Of a DNA stretch of 64,000 bases, positions 26,620 through 34,365 are shown in pieces; positions within the stretch are counted from its first letter, which is position 1; each line of letters starts with the position of its first letter. Where the stretch lies: assembly GCF_000013645.1 (NCBI RefSeq), contig NC_007952.1, positions 1,488,001 to 1,552,000 on the forward strand, written 5' to 3'. The DNA is from Paraburkholderia xenovorans LB400. GTDB taxonomy: Bacteria; Pseudomonadota; Gammaproteobacteria; Burkholderiales; Burkholderiaceae. The position numbers and the translations under genes are program-made. Below the pieces are notes generated by a model. The model made no database searches, was not told the origin of the DNA, and saw only the letters and a program-made list of their open reading frames with translations.

Positions 26620-27294
26620 ATGTCAGCACCACTGTCTAACGCCATGCTCACGTCTCACGATCCGTCGCCCGCAGCAGACGGCGCACTCAACGGCGAATGC
26701 GTCGTTCTCGACGCCACCGCCACGCTTCCCACGCGTTACGGCACATTCACTTCCTACGTGTTTCGCGTGTGCGAGAGCGGCGCCGAACATCTCGCGCTCG
26801 TGATGGGCGACGTCGCCAACAAATCGTCCGTGTTGACGCGCCTGCATTCGGAGTGCCTCACCGGCGACGTGCTCGGCTCGTACCGCTGCGACTGCGGCGA
26901 GCAGCTCGACCTCGCGCTGCGCTACATCGCGGCGGAAGGCTGCGGCGTGCTGCTGTATCTGCGCGGCCACGAAGGGCGCGGCATCGGCCTGTCGAACAAG
27001 ATCCGCGCGTATGCGCTGCAGGAGCAGGGGCGCGACACCGTCGAGGCGAATCTCGACCTCGGCTTGCCGGACGACTCGCGCGAATATGATTCGGCCGCGG
27101 GCATTCTGCGCACGCTGAAGGTCACGTCGGTGCGGCTCATGAGCAACAATCCGGAGAAGTTCGACACGCTGTCCAAGCACGGCATTCCGGTGTGCGAGCG
27201 GGTCGCGCTGGCGATCCCGATGCGCGAGGAAAACGAGCGGTATATCCGCACGAAGCAGGTCAAATTCGGGCATTACTTCGACGAAAACGAATGA
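26620..27294 (+). CDS. ribA: GTP cyclohydrolase II
   Basis: First enzyme of riboflavin synthesis, converting GTP to 2,5-diamino-6-ribosylamino-4(3H)-pyrimidinone 5'-phosphate with loss of formate. The Zn ligands are Cys 79, 90 and 92 in SECLTGDVLGSYRCDCGEQL. RGHEGRGIGLSNKIRAY and the C-terminal SNNPEKFDTLSKHGI blocks complete the family pattern. It has 224 residues and no fused DHBP synthase domain. ATG 26620 is chosen; an internal ATG at 26644 is possible. It is monocistronic and is not preceded by an FMN riboswitch that I can see. Confidence 0.93.
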   Translation: MSAPLSNAMLTSHDPSPAADGALNGECVVLDATATLPTRYGTFTSYVFRVCESGAEHLALVMGDVANKSSVLTRLHSECLTGDVLGSYRCDCGEQLDLALRYIAAEGCGVLLYLRGHEGRGIGLSNKIRAYALQEQGRDTVEANLDLGLPDDSREYDSAAGILRTLKVTSVRLMSNNPEKFDTLSKHGIPVCERVALAIPMREENERYIRTKQVKFGHYFDENE

Positions 27295-27463
27295 GCGATG
27301 CGCAAGCACCGGCTGCCGCCGTTCGTGAACAGTGAACGTGAACAGTGAACGGCGGCCGGCGCTGTAGCAGTGGGTTCGTCAATATCATGCGGCCGGATTC
27401 CCGGCCGCTTTGCTTTGCGTTTCCACTTTGCTGTGGGTCTTCGTTGCGTCGAAGCGCCGCGGA

Positions 27464-27688
27464 TCAGAACATGCCGAAGTCGTCGTTGCTGTCGGGAATC
27501 GCGTTGAGCAGGTCCCGCAGCGCGCGCCAGCCGAACCAGCCAGCAAGCGTTGCTGCAATCGCCGGCCGGCGGTGCGTGTCGGCGCTGGTGTCCGCGTTCG
27601 TGCCCATGCACGTCGCGGGCGTTCGACGACAGGGCGTCGTGACCTTCCGCGCTTCCATAGAGGCGGATAACCACGGGCAGGTGCGCAT
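27464..27688 (-). CDS. Small hypothetical protein
   Basis: A 74-residue protein I do not recognise. It is supported by a strong ribosome site (AGGAGAG six bases before the ATG), GC-rich third codon positions, and placement 26 bases after the stop of the NmrA-like gene on the same strand, so it is probably the second gene of that operon. The N-terminal half is polar and Cys/Thr-rich (four Cys counting the first dozen residues on); the C-terminal half has a short amphipathic stretch (AATLAGWFGWRALRDLLNAI) and an acidic end. No signal peptide is evident. Confidence 0.55.
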   Translation of the reverse strand: MRTCPWLSASMEARKVTTPCRRTPATCMGTNADTSADTHRRPAIAATLAGWFGWRALRDLLNAIPDSNDDFGMF

Positions 27689-27714
27689 GTTCTCTCTCCT
27701 GATCCGGGCGCCGT

Positions 27715-28614
27715 TCAACGAACGGTCGCCGCGGCCACACCCGGCACAATCGCCGCCAACACTTCCGCGAGCGTCGTCGCGCCGAAGCGCCGCTCGCTGA
27801 TATCCGCTTCGACATCGATACGACCGGCGTTGTGCGCGTCGTAGAGATCGGTAATCAGACGCGCGTGGCGTTCACCGAGTCCCGCGCCCTGGAGCATTGC
27901 GTCCCATTCGCCGCGCGGCACTTCGCGCGCCGCCACCGCGCGGCCCGCCAGTTCGCCGATCGTGCGCGCCACGTCCAACGCGCTGACACGCTCATGGCTT
28001 TCTATGCTCACGATCCGCGGCGAGACCGGCTGCGCGCGATCGTCGAGCAGCAGTTCAGCGGCCAGTGTGCCCACGTCCTGTGCGGCGACGCTCGGAAAAC
28101 GCTTGCTCAGCGGATGATGCAGACTCGGCAGCACACCTCTCGCGAGGGCGACCGGCAGTACGCGAGCCCAGTTGTGCATGTGTTCGGCGGCGCGCAGAAA
28201 CGTCAATTGCGAATCGACGGTTCGCAGTTGCGTTTCAAGCTCGTGAAACAGCGTGGTGATGCCCGTGCCGGCCGGATGTTGCGCGCCATAGTCGGAAAGC
28301 GCGAGAAGACGTGGCGGCGGATCGGCACGCAATGCCGCGACGCTCGCGTCGATCATGCGCCGCATCGCCCGCGCGGGATCGGTGTGTGCATGCGGCACCG
28401 GACACAGCAGTTGCACGGCGTGCGCGCCTTTAATCGCGCGGGCCACGGTCGCGGTGTCCAGCAGATCGGCGAGCACGATCTCGCAACCGATCTTCGCGAG
28501 CAATTCGCCCTGCGCTTCGTCGCGAATCACCGCACGCACATTGCGGCCCGCACGGCGCAATGCCGCCGCGCTCACTGTGCCGACATTGCCGGCGGCTCCA
28601 AAAATCACGAACAC
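27715..28614 (-). CDS. NmrA-like NAD(P)-binding protein
   Basis: Atypical short-chain dehydrogenase of the NmrA/TMR family (299 residues), either a reductase or a redox-sensing protein. The Rossmann motif is at the very start (FVIFGAAGNVGTVSAAAL), followed by VRAVIRDEAQGELLAKIGCE, where the Arg is typical of NADP preference. A Tyr-Lys catalytic pair is not clear, as in NmrA-type members. It is divergent from an AraC-type regulator gene (206-base gap), which may control it. The small gene after it probably shares its mRNA. Confidence 0.85.
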   Translation of the reverse strand: MFVIFGAAGNVGTVSAAALRRAGRNVRAVIRDEAQGELLAKIGCEIVLADLLDTATVARAIKGAHAVQLLCPVPHAHTDPARAMRRMIDASVAALRADPPPRLLALSDYGAQHPAGTGITTLFHELETQLRTVDSQLTFLRAAEHMHNWARVLPVALARGVLPSLHHPLSKRFPSVAAQDVGTLAAELLLDDRAQPVSPRIVSIESHERVSALDVARTIGELAGRAVAAREVPRGEWDAMLQGAGLGERHARLITDLYDAHNAGRIDVEADISERRFGATTLAEVLAAIVPGVAAATVR

Positions 28615-28820
28615 GTTGCGCTCCCTGTTGACCCGGTGTTGGCTTCATCTTAGGAGCGCGGCGCTCGGGAAACGCGCGGGCGAGGATGGCTTTGCGCAGA
28701 TTCGGATGACGGTTTTATCCACGGCGCGGCAGCAGGAACGTTGAATCACGTAGAGTCGAGCGAAGCCGCAAAAAACGCCGCACAATGCAGACACATGAGC
28801 CGTCATTCACGAGGGAAGCG

Positions 28821-29765
28821 ATGAATGCAGTGACAGCGACACCGATAACGCAACCGCAACCGCACAGCGGTTCCCGCGTCGTGCTGCGCTCGAGCAGGCT
28901 GCTCGGCTGGCAGGACTTCGGCGCGGAGCTGGTCAACGTCTCGGCCGGCCTGCACCGCATGCCCGCGTTCAGATATCACCGGGTGGGCGTGCATGTCGGC
29001 GCGCCGGTCAGGGCGCGCTGCATGTGCAACGAGCGCCGCCACTCGCGAATCCAGGCGCATGGCGACGCCGACGTGATTCCCGCGGGACTCGAAGGGCAAT
29101 GGAGCGACGAAGCCGCCTGCACGATTTTCAGCGTGTGGATCGGCGAAGCGTTCGCGCGGCGCACCGTCGAGCAACTATCGTTGAAATCGGCCGACGCGCA
29201 ACTGCGCCCGCAATTCCAGCTGCGCGATCCGCGCTTCCAGTATCTCGCCTGGGCCTTACGCGCCGAACTGGAAGCCGACGAGGCATCCGATCCGCTGTAC
29301 GCCGAAAGCCTGTGCACGGCAATGGTGGTGCGACTGATCGGCGCCGCGCCGGCGCCCGGAGGAAACAGGCAGCGGCGCACGCTCGCGCCGAGAACGGCCG
29401 CACGCGTGATCGAATTTATCGAAGCGCATCTGGACCAGCGTCTCACGCTGAGCGAACTGGCCGCGCTCGCCGGCTTGAGCGTGCCGCATTTCAAGGTGCT
29501 GTTTCGCGAGACGCTCGGCATGCCGGTGCATCGGTACGTGGTGCAGCGGCGCGTGGAGCGCGCGCGAACGCTGCTGCTGCAAGGCAAACTCAACGCGAGT
29601 CAGATCGCGCTCGATACCGGCTTCGCGCATCAGAGCCATATGGCGCACTGGATGGGCCGGCTGCTGGGCGTAACGCCGCGCGAGCTGCTCAGGTCAGTCG
29701 CGAATGCGGGCAGCCTGATTGCGTTCGATCCGCAAGAGGGCCGCCGCATTGCAACGCCGCGATAA
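28821..29765 (+). CDS. AraC family transcriptional regulator
   Basis: DNA-binding regulator of 314 residues. The C-terminal 100 residues hold two helix-turn-helix motifs, LTLSELAALAGLSVPHFKVL and ASQIALDTGFAHQSHMAHWM, ending with GVTPRELLR. The N-terminal part is a ligand-sensing domain without a clear cupin motif. ATG 28821 is preferred because GAGGGAAG lies just before it; the ATG at 28785 has no ribosome site. It diverges from the NmrA-like gene, its most likely target. Confidence 0.88.
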   Translation: MNAVTATPITQPQPHSGSRVVLRSSRLLGWQDFGAELVNVSAGLHRMPAFRYHRVGVHVGAPVRARCMCNERRHSRIQAHGDADVIPAGLEGQWSDEAACTIFSVWIGEAFARRTVEQLSLKSADAQLRPQFQLRDPRFQYLAWALRAELEADEASDPLYAESLCTAMVVRLIGAAPAPGGNRQRRTLAPRTAARVIEFIEAHLDQRLTLSELAALAGLSVPHFKVLFRETLGMPVHRYVVQRRVERARTLLLQGKLNASQIALDTGFAHQSHMAHWMGRLLGVTPRELLRSVANAGSLIAFDPQEGRRIATPR

Positions 29766-29784
29766 AAACGCGGCAGCGCCGCGT

Positions 29785-30612
29785 TCAGCCCGGCGCCGCG
29801 CCCGTCAACTGCGCATAGACGTCATGCGACAGTTGCAGCAACTGCTTGCGGTCGATTCCGCCTGACACCGCATAGCCGAAGTCGCCGTCGATCCAGTAGA
29901 ACACGTTCACCGGGCCGTCCTGATACAGCTTGAACGCGGTCGTGTTCGAATTCTGCTGGCGGCGCGAAATGCACAGCGTGACGCGCTCGCCGTTCGGCCC
30001 GCGATACATGAACTGCGCGGTCGGTCCATCGGCGCCGGGCAACAGGCGCCCACCCGAAAGATTGAAGCCGCTCTTCGAGAGAATCGGCGGATGCACGTTG
30101 GTGCCGAGCCGGTTGGCGAGCCACTGCACGAAATCCTGTTCGTGAGCGTCGGTGCTCATCTCGGTCGGCCGGTCGACGGCGGGCATGTAGACCACGTGCG
30201 CCACCGCCGCTTGCCGCGCGAACATTTCCGAGCTGTCCGCGCTGACAGGGCGCGTGTCGGCGTGACCGCCGGCCACTGGCGCGATGACGTCCTGCCCCAT
30301 ATGCGTGCCCACGCCGATGCCCACGCCCAACACCAGCGCCGCCGCCATGCCGGCGAATTGCGGCCAGTTGGCGGCGATCCTCCAGCGGCGCGGCGCGGGC
30401 GCCTGCAGGCGCTTCGGCACCGGCTCGTTCAGCACGCGGTCATAGCGCTCGTGGAACATGCTGTTCAGGGAGAAATAATCGCTGACACGCGCGGCCAGCT
30501 CGGGGTTCTGTTCGAGCGCGCGCTCCACGTCGGCACGGCGTTCGTCGGACAGCGTGCCGTCCACGTACGCGTGCAGGTCTTCTTCGCCGATCGGCATAGT
30601 CTGGTCGCTCAT
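29785..30612 (-). CDS. Anti-sigma factor, membrane-anchored
   Basis: Likely negative regulator of the ECF sigma factor encoded just upstream. The 275-residue protein has a short N-terminal cytoplasmic domain (IGEEDLHAYVDGTLSDERRADVE..LEQNPELAARV) of the anti-sigma type without the HxxxCxxC zinc motif, one membrane segment near residues 88-104 (FAGMAAALVLGVGIGVG), and a periplasmic domain of about 165 residues that could sense stress. Its ATG overlaps the sigma gene's stop by four bases, so the two are translated together in matched amounts. A paralogous N-terminus occurs in the gene at 31288-32010. Confidence 0.85.
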   Translation of the reverse strand: MSDQTMPIGEEDLHAYVDGTLSDERRADVERALEQNPELAARVSDYFSLNSMFHERYDRVLNEPVPKRLQAPAPRRWRIAANWPQFAGMAAALVLGVGIGVGTHMGQDVIAPVAGGHADTRPVSADSSEMFARQAAVAHVVYMPAVDRPTEMSTDAHEQDFVQWLANRLGTNVHPPILSKSGFNLSGGRLLPGADGPTAQFMYRGPNGERVTLCISRRQQNSNTTAFKLYQDGPVNVFYWIDGDFGYAVSGGIDRKQLLQLSHDVYAQLTGAAPG

Positions 30613-31127
30613 CGCACCACCTGTAATTTCGCCCCGGGCTGCGCGCCCGCCATCAATGCCCGTAACCGTTCGCGTCCGCGCGAGAGCCGCGACATCACCG
30701 TGCCGATCGGAATGTTCAACGCGAGCGCGACGTCGGCATAGCTCATTTCTTCGAGGCCCACTAGCAGCACGACTTCGCGCTGCTCCATCGGCAGGCGCTG
30801 CAACGCGTAGTCGAGGTCGCGCATTTCCAGCGAGCGGGTCTGCTCGGAGGGCACGGCGAATTCGCTTTCCGACACGCTTTCGTCGTCCACCGCCACGTGG
30901 ACGGCGCGCGCCGAAGCCTTGCGTGCCTGGTTGGCGAACACGTTGTGCATGATCGTAAACAGCCACGCGCGCAGGTCGGTGCCCGGCTGGAACATGCCGG
31001 TGCGGCCGAGCGCGCGCTCCAGCGTGTCCTGCACCAGATCGTCGGCGAGGTCGCGGTTGTTGATCAGCGCTCGTGCATAGCGCCGCAAACGCGGCACATG
31101 CTCCATCAGCTCGTCACGGACATCCAT
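30609..31127 (-). CDS. ECF RNA polymerase sigma factor
   Basis: Alternative sigma factor of 172 residues. Region 2 is RLRRYARALINNRDLADDLV..TLERAL near residues 13-45 with AWLFTIMHNVF, and region 4 is ALQRLPMEQREVVLLVGLEE then MSYADVALALNIPIGTVMSR near 107-150. The upstream motif GGAATAAA-N14-GTTCGC, found also before the second anti-sigma-like gene, DUF4148 and (with one change) the catalase gene, suggests autoregulation and a local regulon for oxidative or membrane stress. It overlaps the anti-sigma gene. Confidence 0.93.
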   Translation of the reverse strand: MDVRDELMEHVPRLRRYARALINNRDLADDLVQDTLERALGRTGMFQPGTDLRAWLFTIMHNVFANQARKASARAVHVAVDDESVSESEFAVPSEQTRSLEMRDLDYALQRLPMEQREVVLLVGLEEMSYADVALALNIPIGTVMSRLSRGRERLRALMAGAQPGAKLQVVR

Positions 31128-31201
31128 TTTCTATCCCAATCGTGGGTTTTTTCGCGGGCCGGGAGGCATCCTGCAGTCGCGCGAAAAGACGCATTCGAGG
31201 T

Positions 31202-31229
31202 GCGAACACACGTGCGTGCACTTTATTCC
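31202..31229 (-). promoter_or_regulatory. ECF-type promoter before the sigma factor gene
   Basis: On the minus strand GGAATAAA (31229-31222) is followed after 14 bases by GTTCGC (31207-31202), 75 bases before the sigma gene. The same pattern precedes three other starts in this module, so it is the likely autoregulated promoter. Confidence 0.6.
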
Positions 31230-31263
31230 CCTGTTTTCCATGAGATCGCGGATTGCGGCCGGC

Positions 31264-31307
31264 GGTTATCGCATGGTTATCGCATGGTTATCGCATGGTC
31301 ATCGCGT
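31264..31307. repeat. 11-bp tandem repeat over an anti-sigma stop codon
   Basis: Four units of GGTTATCGCAT (the last with changes) run from the intergenic region into the end of the second anti-sigma-like gene; that gene's TAA at 31288-31290 lies within the third unit. Confidence 0.85.
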
Positions 31308-32010
31308 CGGCGGCGCGCATCAGGCCGTGGGTGCGCGCATTGCCGGCGACCACGAAACGCTGCCGCTGAGCGGTCCAGAGCAACAGCCGGATATCGCCGA
31401 TACGCCGCGCGGACCATTGTGGCTGCGCCGGCGCGAGCAGCGCCAATGCCGAGAGCAGCACCACCGGCTGATTGTCGCCGTTCAGATAGATGAATTCGCT
31501 GACCCGCTGAAGCGGGCCCAGCGCGATCACCCTTTGGTCCACGAGCCGCAAACCGATCGCCGAGAGGTTCGGCGCGGACGGATCGGCGCGAGTCGGCGAC
31601 GCGGCGGAAAACTGCCCGGCGGCGCTTTCGGCCAGCGCCATGACCGCGGCATTGTTCAGCGCCTGAGCGGACACCTGGGTGGCGGCGAGCCAGCCGCTCG
31701 CCACCGCCAGCGTCAGCGCGAGCGCCGCCAGCGTGTTGACTATCCTGCGCGCGCGTTTTGACGCATTGATGCGCCTGAATGCACGGCGCCATCCTGTTGC
31801 GCGGCCCGCCACGGGTTCGTCGGTTGTTTGAAAGGCCTGCTGGATCTGCGTGTTCAGCCTGCCGTAAAACGCCACCCGGCGCGCCTCCGCTGGATCCTTG
31901 CCCAGATAGTCCCGCAGAAACGCGGCGCGCTCGGGCGTCAGCGTGCCGTCGGCGTAGGCCTGAATGTCCGCTTCGGAAAGCGGCGAACCGGAAGGGGCGT
32001 CAGTGGTCAT
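31288..32010 (-). CDS. Second anti-sigma-like membrane protein
   Basis: A 240-residue protein whose start (LSEADIQAYADGTLTPERAAFLRDYL, residues 11-36) is clearly related to that of the anti-sigma factor at 29785. One membrane segment follows near residues 90-110 (IVNTLAALALTLAVASGWLA), then a periplasmic domain. It may bind the same ECF sigma factor, giving two inputs to one regulator, or a sigma factor elsewhere. It is transcribed ahead of the sigma gene in the same direction (160-base gap) and has its own promoter motif 147 bases upstream. The C-terminus is set by an 11-bp repeat array. Confidence 0.75.
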   Translation of the reverse strand: MTTDAPSGSPLSEADIQAYADGTLTPERAAFLRDYLGKDPAEARRVAFYGRLNTQIQQAFQTTDEPVAGRATGWRRAFRRINASKRARRIVNTLAALALTLAVASGWLAATQVSAQALNNAAVMALAESAAGQFSAASPTRADPSAPNLSAIGLRLVDQRVIALGPLQRVSEFIYLNGDNQPVVLLSALALLAPAQPQWSARRIGDIRLLLWTAQRQRFVVAGNARTHGLMRAADAMTMR

Positions 32011-32156
32011 GGTGTCGGCGTGCGTTGGAGTTCAGCTATAGAGGGCGAACACCCACACCGCCAAGTTTATTCCATATGTCCGCACGCCAGTTTCGACGCC
32101 GCGGGGCGGCCGCGACCGCGTTCGCCGGCGACGTTCGGCGCGCCGCCGCGTGACGT

Positions 32157-32185
32157 GCTAACCCGATCGCGCGCCGCTTTATTCC
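32157..32185 (-). promoter_or_regulatory. ECF-type promoter before second anti-sigma-like gene
   Basis: On the minus strand GGAATAAA (32185-32178) and GTTAGC (32162-32157) are 15 bases apart, 147 bases upstream of the gene. It matches the other sites of the module. Confidence 0.55.
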
Positions 32186-32221
32186 CGCTTCAGGATATGT
32201 TTTTGCCGAGGCTTCGATGCA

Positions 32222-32250
32222 GGAATAAAAGCCGCGAACCCGTGGTTCTC
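32222..32250 (+). promoter_or_regulatory. ECF-type promoter before DUF4148 gene
   Basis: GGAATAAA (32222-32229) and GTTCTC (32245-32250) are 15 bases apart, leaving a leader of under 40 bases to the DUF4148 start. It is divergent from the site at 32157-32185. Confidence 0.6.
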
Positions 32251-32288
32251 CCTGATGCGAACCCGCACAAAACTCATTGGAGTCCATC

Positions 32289-32558
32289 ATGAAGAAGCTC
32301 GCTTTTGCCGCCTTGTCCGTTGCCGTTCTCGCCGCTTCGTCGAGCGCTTTTGCGCAAGGCAAGACACGTGCTGAGGTGTACCAGGAATTGATCGAAGCAC
32401 AGCAGAACGGCCTGAATTACGTCACCGATACATCGTATCCCGACGTTAGCCCCGTGTTCGCGCAGCAGGTCGCACAACACAAGGAAGCGCTCGCCGCGCA
32501 AGCGGCGGCCGCCACCCATGCCGCGAGTCAAAGCGCGCAGACGGGCAGCGTGAATTGA
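32289..32558 (+). CDS. DUF4148 secreted protein
   Basis: Exported protein of 89 residues and unknown function, related to the one at 25184. The signal peptide (MKKLAFAALSVAVLAASSSA, cleaved near FAQ) precedes the DUF4148 motif KTRAEVYQELIEAQQNGLNY and TDTSYPDVSPVF. The tail is Ala/Gln-rich. It is the first plus-strand gene of the stress module, with an ECF-type promoter close upstream and another between it and the catalase gene. The context suggests a periplasmic role in the oxidative stress response, which is an inference. Confidence 0.85.
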   Translation: MKKLAFAALSVAVLAASSSAFAQGKTRAEVYQELIEAQQNGLNYVTDTSYPDVSPVFAQQVAQHKEALAAQAAAATHAASQSAQTGSVN

Positions 32559-32618
32559 AGCTGTCGATACCCGGCGCGCGAATGGAACGGACGCGCCGGA
32601 TATCGATTGGCATCGACT

Positions 32619-32646
32619 GGAATAGATCGCGGTATCGCGTGTTAGC
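32619..32646 (+). promoter_or_regulatory. ECF-type promoter before catalase gene
   Basis: GGAATAGA (32619-32626) and GTTAGC (32641-32646) are 14 bases apart, 32 bases before the catalase start. It differs from the other three sites by one base in the first element. Confidence 0.55.
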
Positions 32647-32678
32647 CCGGTAAGCGCATCTATCCAAAAGGAGTGTCT

Positions 32679-33770
32679 GTGGCAAAACCATCCGTTCCCA
32701 ACTCCGGGCCTGTCTGCGTGCCTTGCAGACTGGCCGTGATCGGCGCGGCCGTGCTGGCTCTCGCCGGCGGCTTTGCCTACACGGCGGGCTGGCTGACGCC
32801 TTCGCGTCTCACCGCGCCGCGTCTCATCAACACCTTCGAAACGGTGGCCGGCCAGCCGCATCCCGGCTACCGGCGCAATCATGCGAAAGGTCTGTGCATA
32901 GAGGGTTATTTCGATAGCAACGGCGACGGCGCGGTGCTGTCCCGCGCCGCCGTATTCGCGCCCGGCCGCACGCCGGTGACGGGCCGCTTCGCGGTGCCCG
33001 GCGGCAACCCGTCCGCGCCCGACACCAGTTCGCCCGTGCGCAGCCTCGCGTTGCAGTTCCTGTTGCAGAACGGCGAGCAGTGGCGCACGGGAATGAATTC
33101 GACGCCGGTTTTCGCCGTGCACACGCCGGAGCAGTTCTATCAGCAACTGGTCGCCGCGAAACCCGATCCGGCGACCGGCAAACCGGACCCCGCAAGACTG
33201 AAGGCGTTTTACGCCGCCAATCCCGAGACGCAGCCGTTTCAGGCGTGGGTGAAGGCGCATCCGCCTTCGTCGAGCCTGGCGAATGCCGCGTACTACAGCA
33301 TCAACGCATTCCGTTTCACCGACAGCGCCGGCAATACGCGCGCCGTGCGCTGGGCGATGGTGCCCGAAACGCCGTATGCGCCGATCACCGACGCGGAAAA
33401 AGCCGAAAAGAATTTTCTCGAAGCCGACCTCGATCAGCGCCTGGAAAACGGCCCCTTGCGCTGGCATCTGATCCTGACCGTCGCCAAACCCGGCGACCCC
33501 ACCGACGACGCCACGTTGCAATGGCCCGACGATCGTCAGCACATCGACGCGGGCACGCTGGTGGTCGATCACACGACATCGCAGGAAAACGGCGCATGCC
33601 GCGACGTCAACTTCGATCCGACGATCCTGCCGGCCGGCATCGAGCCGTCGGACGACCCCTTGCTTGCCGCGCGCTCGGCCGCGTATGCGCTGTCGTTCAA
33701 GCGCCGCACTCGCGAGGAAGCGCTGCATCCGGCGGTTCATCAAGCCCAGACAAACGGAGAGCACTCATGA
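32679..33770 (+). CDS. Catalase-family peroxidase (SrpA-like)
   Basis: Heme peroxidase of the small catalase family, likely periplasmic and membrane-anchored, reducing peroxide with electrons from a membrane partner. The 363-residue protein has an N-terminal membrane segment (near 18-38), the distal His in YRRNHAKGLCIEGYF (about residue 69), and RSAAYALSFKRRTREEA near the C-terminus with the probable proximal heme Tyr and the Arg. It lacks the C-terminal parts of full-size catalases. GTG 32679 is chosen because AAAGGAG lies five bases upstream; a GTG at 32673 overlaps that site. The stop overlaps the cytochrome b561 start (ATGA). Confidence 0.88.
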   Translation: MAKPSVPNSGPVCVPCRLAVIGAAVLALAGGFAYTAGWLTPSRLTAPRLINTFETVAGQPHPGYRRNHAKGLCIEGYFDSNGDGAVLSRAAVFAPGRTPVTGRFAVPGGNPSAPDTSSPVRSLALQFLLQNGEQWRTGMNSTPVFAVHTPEQFYQQLVAAKPDPATGKPDPARLKAFYAANPETQPFQAWVKAHPPSSSLANAAYYSINAFRFTDSAGNTRAVRWAMVPETPYAPITDAEKAEKNFLEADLDQRLENGPLRWHLILTVAKPGDPTDDATLQWPDDRQHIDAGTLVVDHTTSQENGACRDVNFDPTILPAGIEPSDDPLLAARSAAYALSFKRRTREEALHPAVHQAQTNGEHS

Positions 33771-34306
33771 GGCCGACGCGCACCCATTTCAGCCCGCTCG
33801 CGCGGCTATTGCACTGGACGATGGCGCCGTTGATCATCGCGATGCTGTTCATCGGCGTGGGCATGGTCGCCACCGTCTCGCGCGCGCACGACACGCTGAT
33901 TGCAATCCACAAGCCGCTCGGCATTGCGTTGCTGCTGCTGGTGGTGCTGCGCGTGGGCGTGCGCCTCACGCGCGGCAGCCCGCCATTGCCCGACGCTATG
34001 CCTGCGCTGCAGCGCTTCGCGGCGAAGGCCTCGCACCTCGTGCTGTATGTGCTGATGGCGGCCATGCCGTTGATTGGCTGGGCGATGCTGTCGGCGGCGG
34101 GCTATCCGGTCACGCTATATGGTCCGCTGCATCTGCCGCCGATCGCGCCGCATAACGTCGAGCTGTTCGCGTTGCTGCGCGCGTTACACACGTGGCTCGC
34201 ATTTGCGTTGTTCGCCACGGTGCTGCTGCATCTCGCGGCGGCGTTGCTGCATGGGCTGATCCGCCACGACGGTGTGTTTTCGAGTATGGCGCGCGGCGAG
34301 CGTTAG
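33767..34306 (+). CDS. Cytochrome b561
   Basis: Four-helix inner-membrane diheme cytochrome (179 residues) of the prokaryotic b561 family. The heme-ligand histidines appear as ARLLHW (His 16), IAIHKPLG (His 48), a third in the loop/third helix region and ALHTWLAFALFATVLLHLAAALLHG near 141-165. It probably passes electrons from ubiquinol to the catalase-like peroxidase, whose gene overlaps it by four bases. The two form the output of the ECF sigma module. Confidence 0.92.
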   Translation: MRPTRTHFSPLARLLHWTMAPLIIAMLFIGVGMVATVSRAHDTLIAIHKPLGIALLLLVVLRVGVRLTRGSPPLPDAMPALQRFAAKASHLVLYVLMAAMPLIGWAMLSAAGYPVTLYGPLHLPPIAPHNVELFALLRALHTWLAFALFATVLLHLAAALLHGLIRHDGVFSSMARGER

Positions 34307-34307
34307 T

Positions 34308-34362
34308 GCGTTGTTGATGCGTTGTTGATGCGTTGCTGATGCGTTGTCAATGCGCTGTTAAT
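34308..34362. repeat. 11-bp tandem repeat, 5 units
   Basis: Five units of GCGTTGTTGAT, the last three with one to three changes, fill the gap between the convergent cytochrome b561 and flavoprotein genes. Confidence 0.9.
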
Positions 34363-34365
34363 GCT

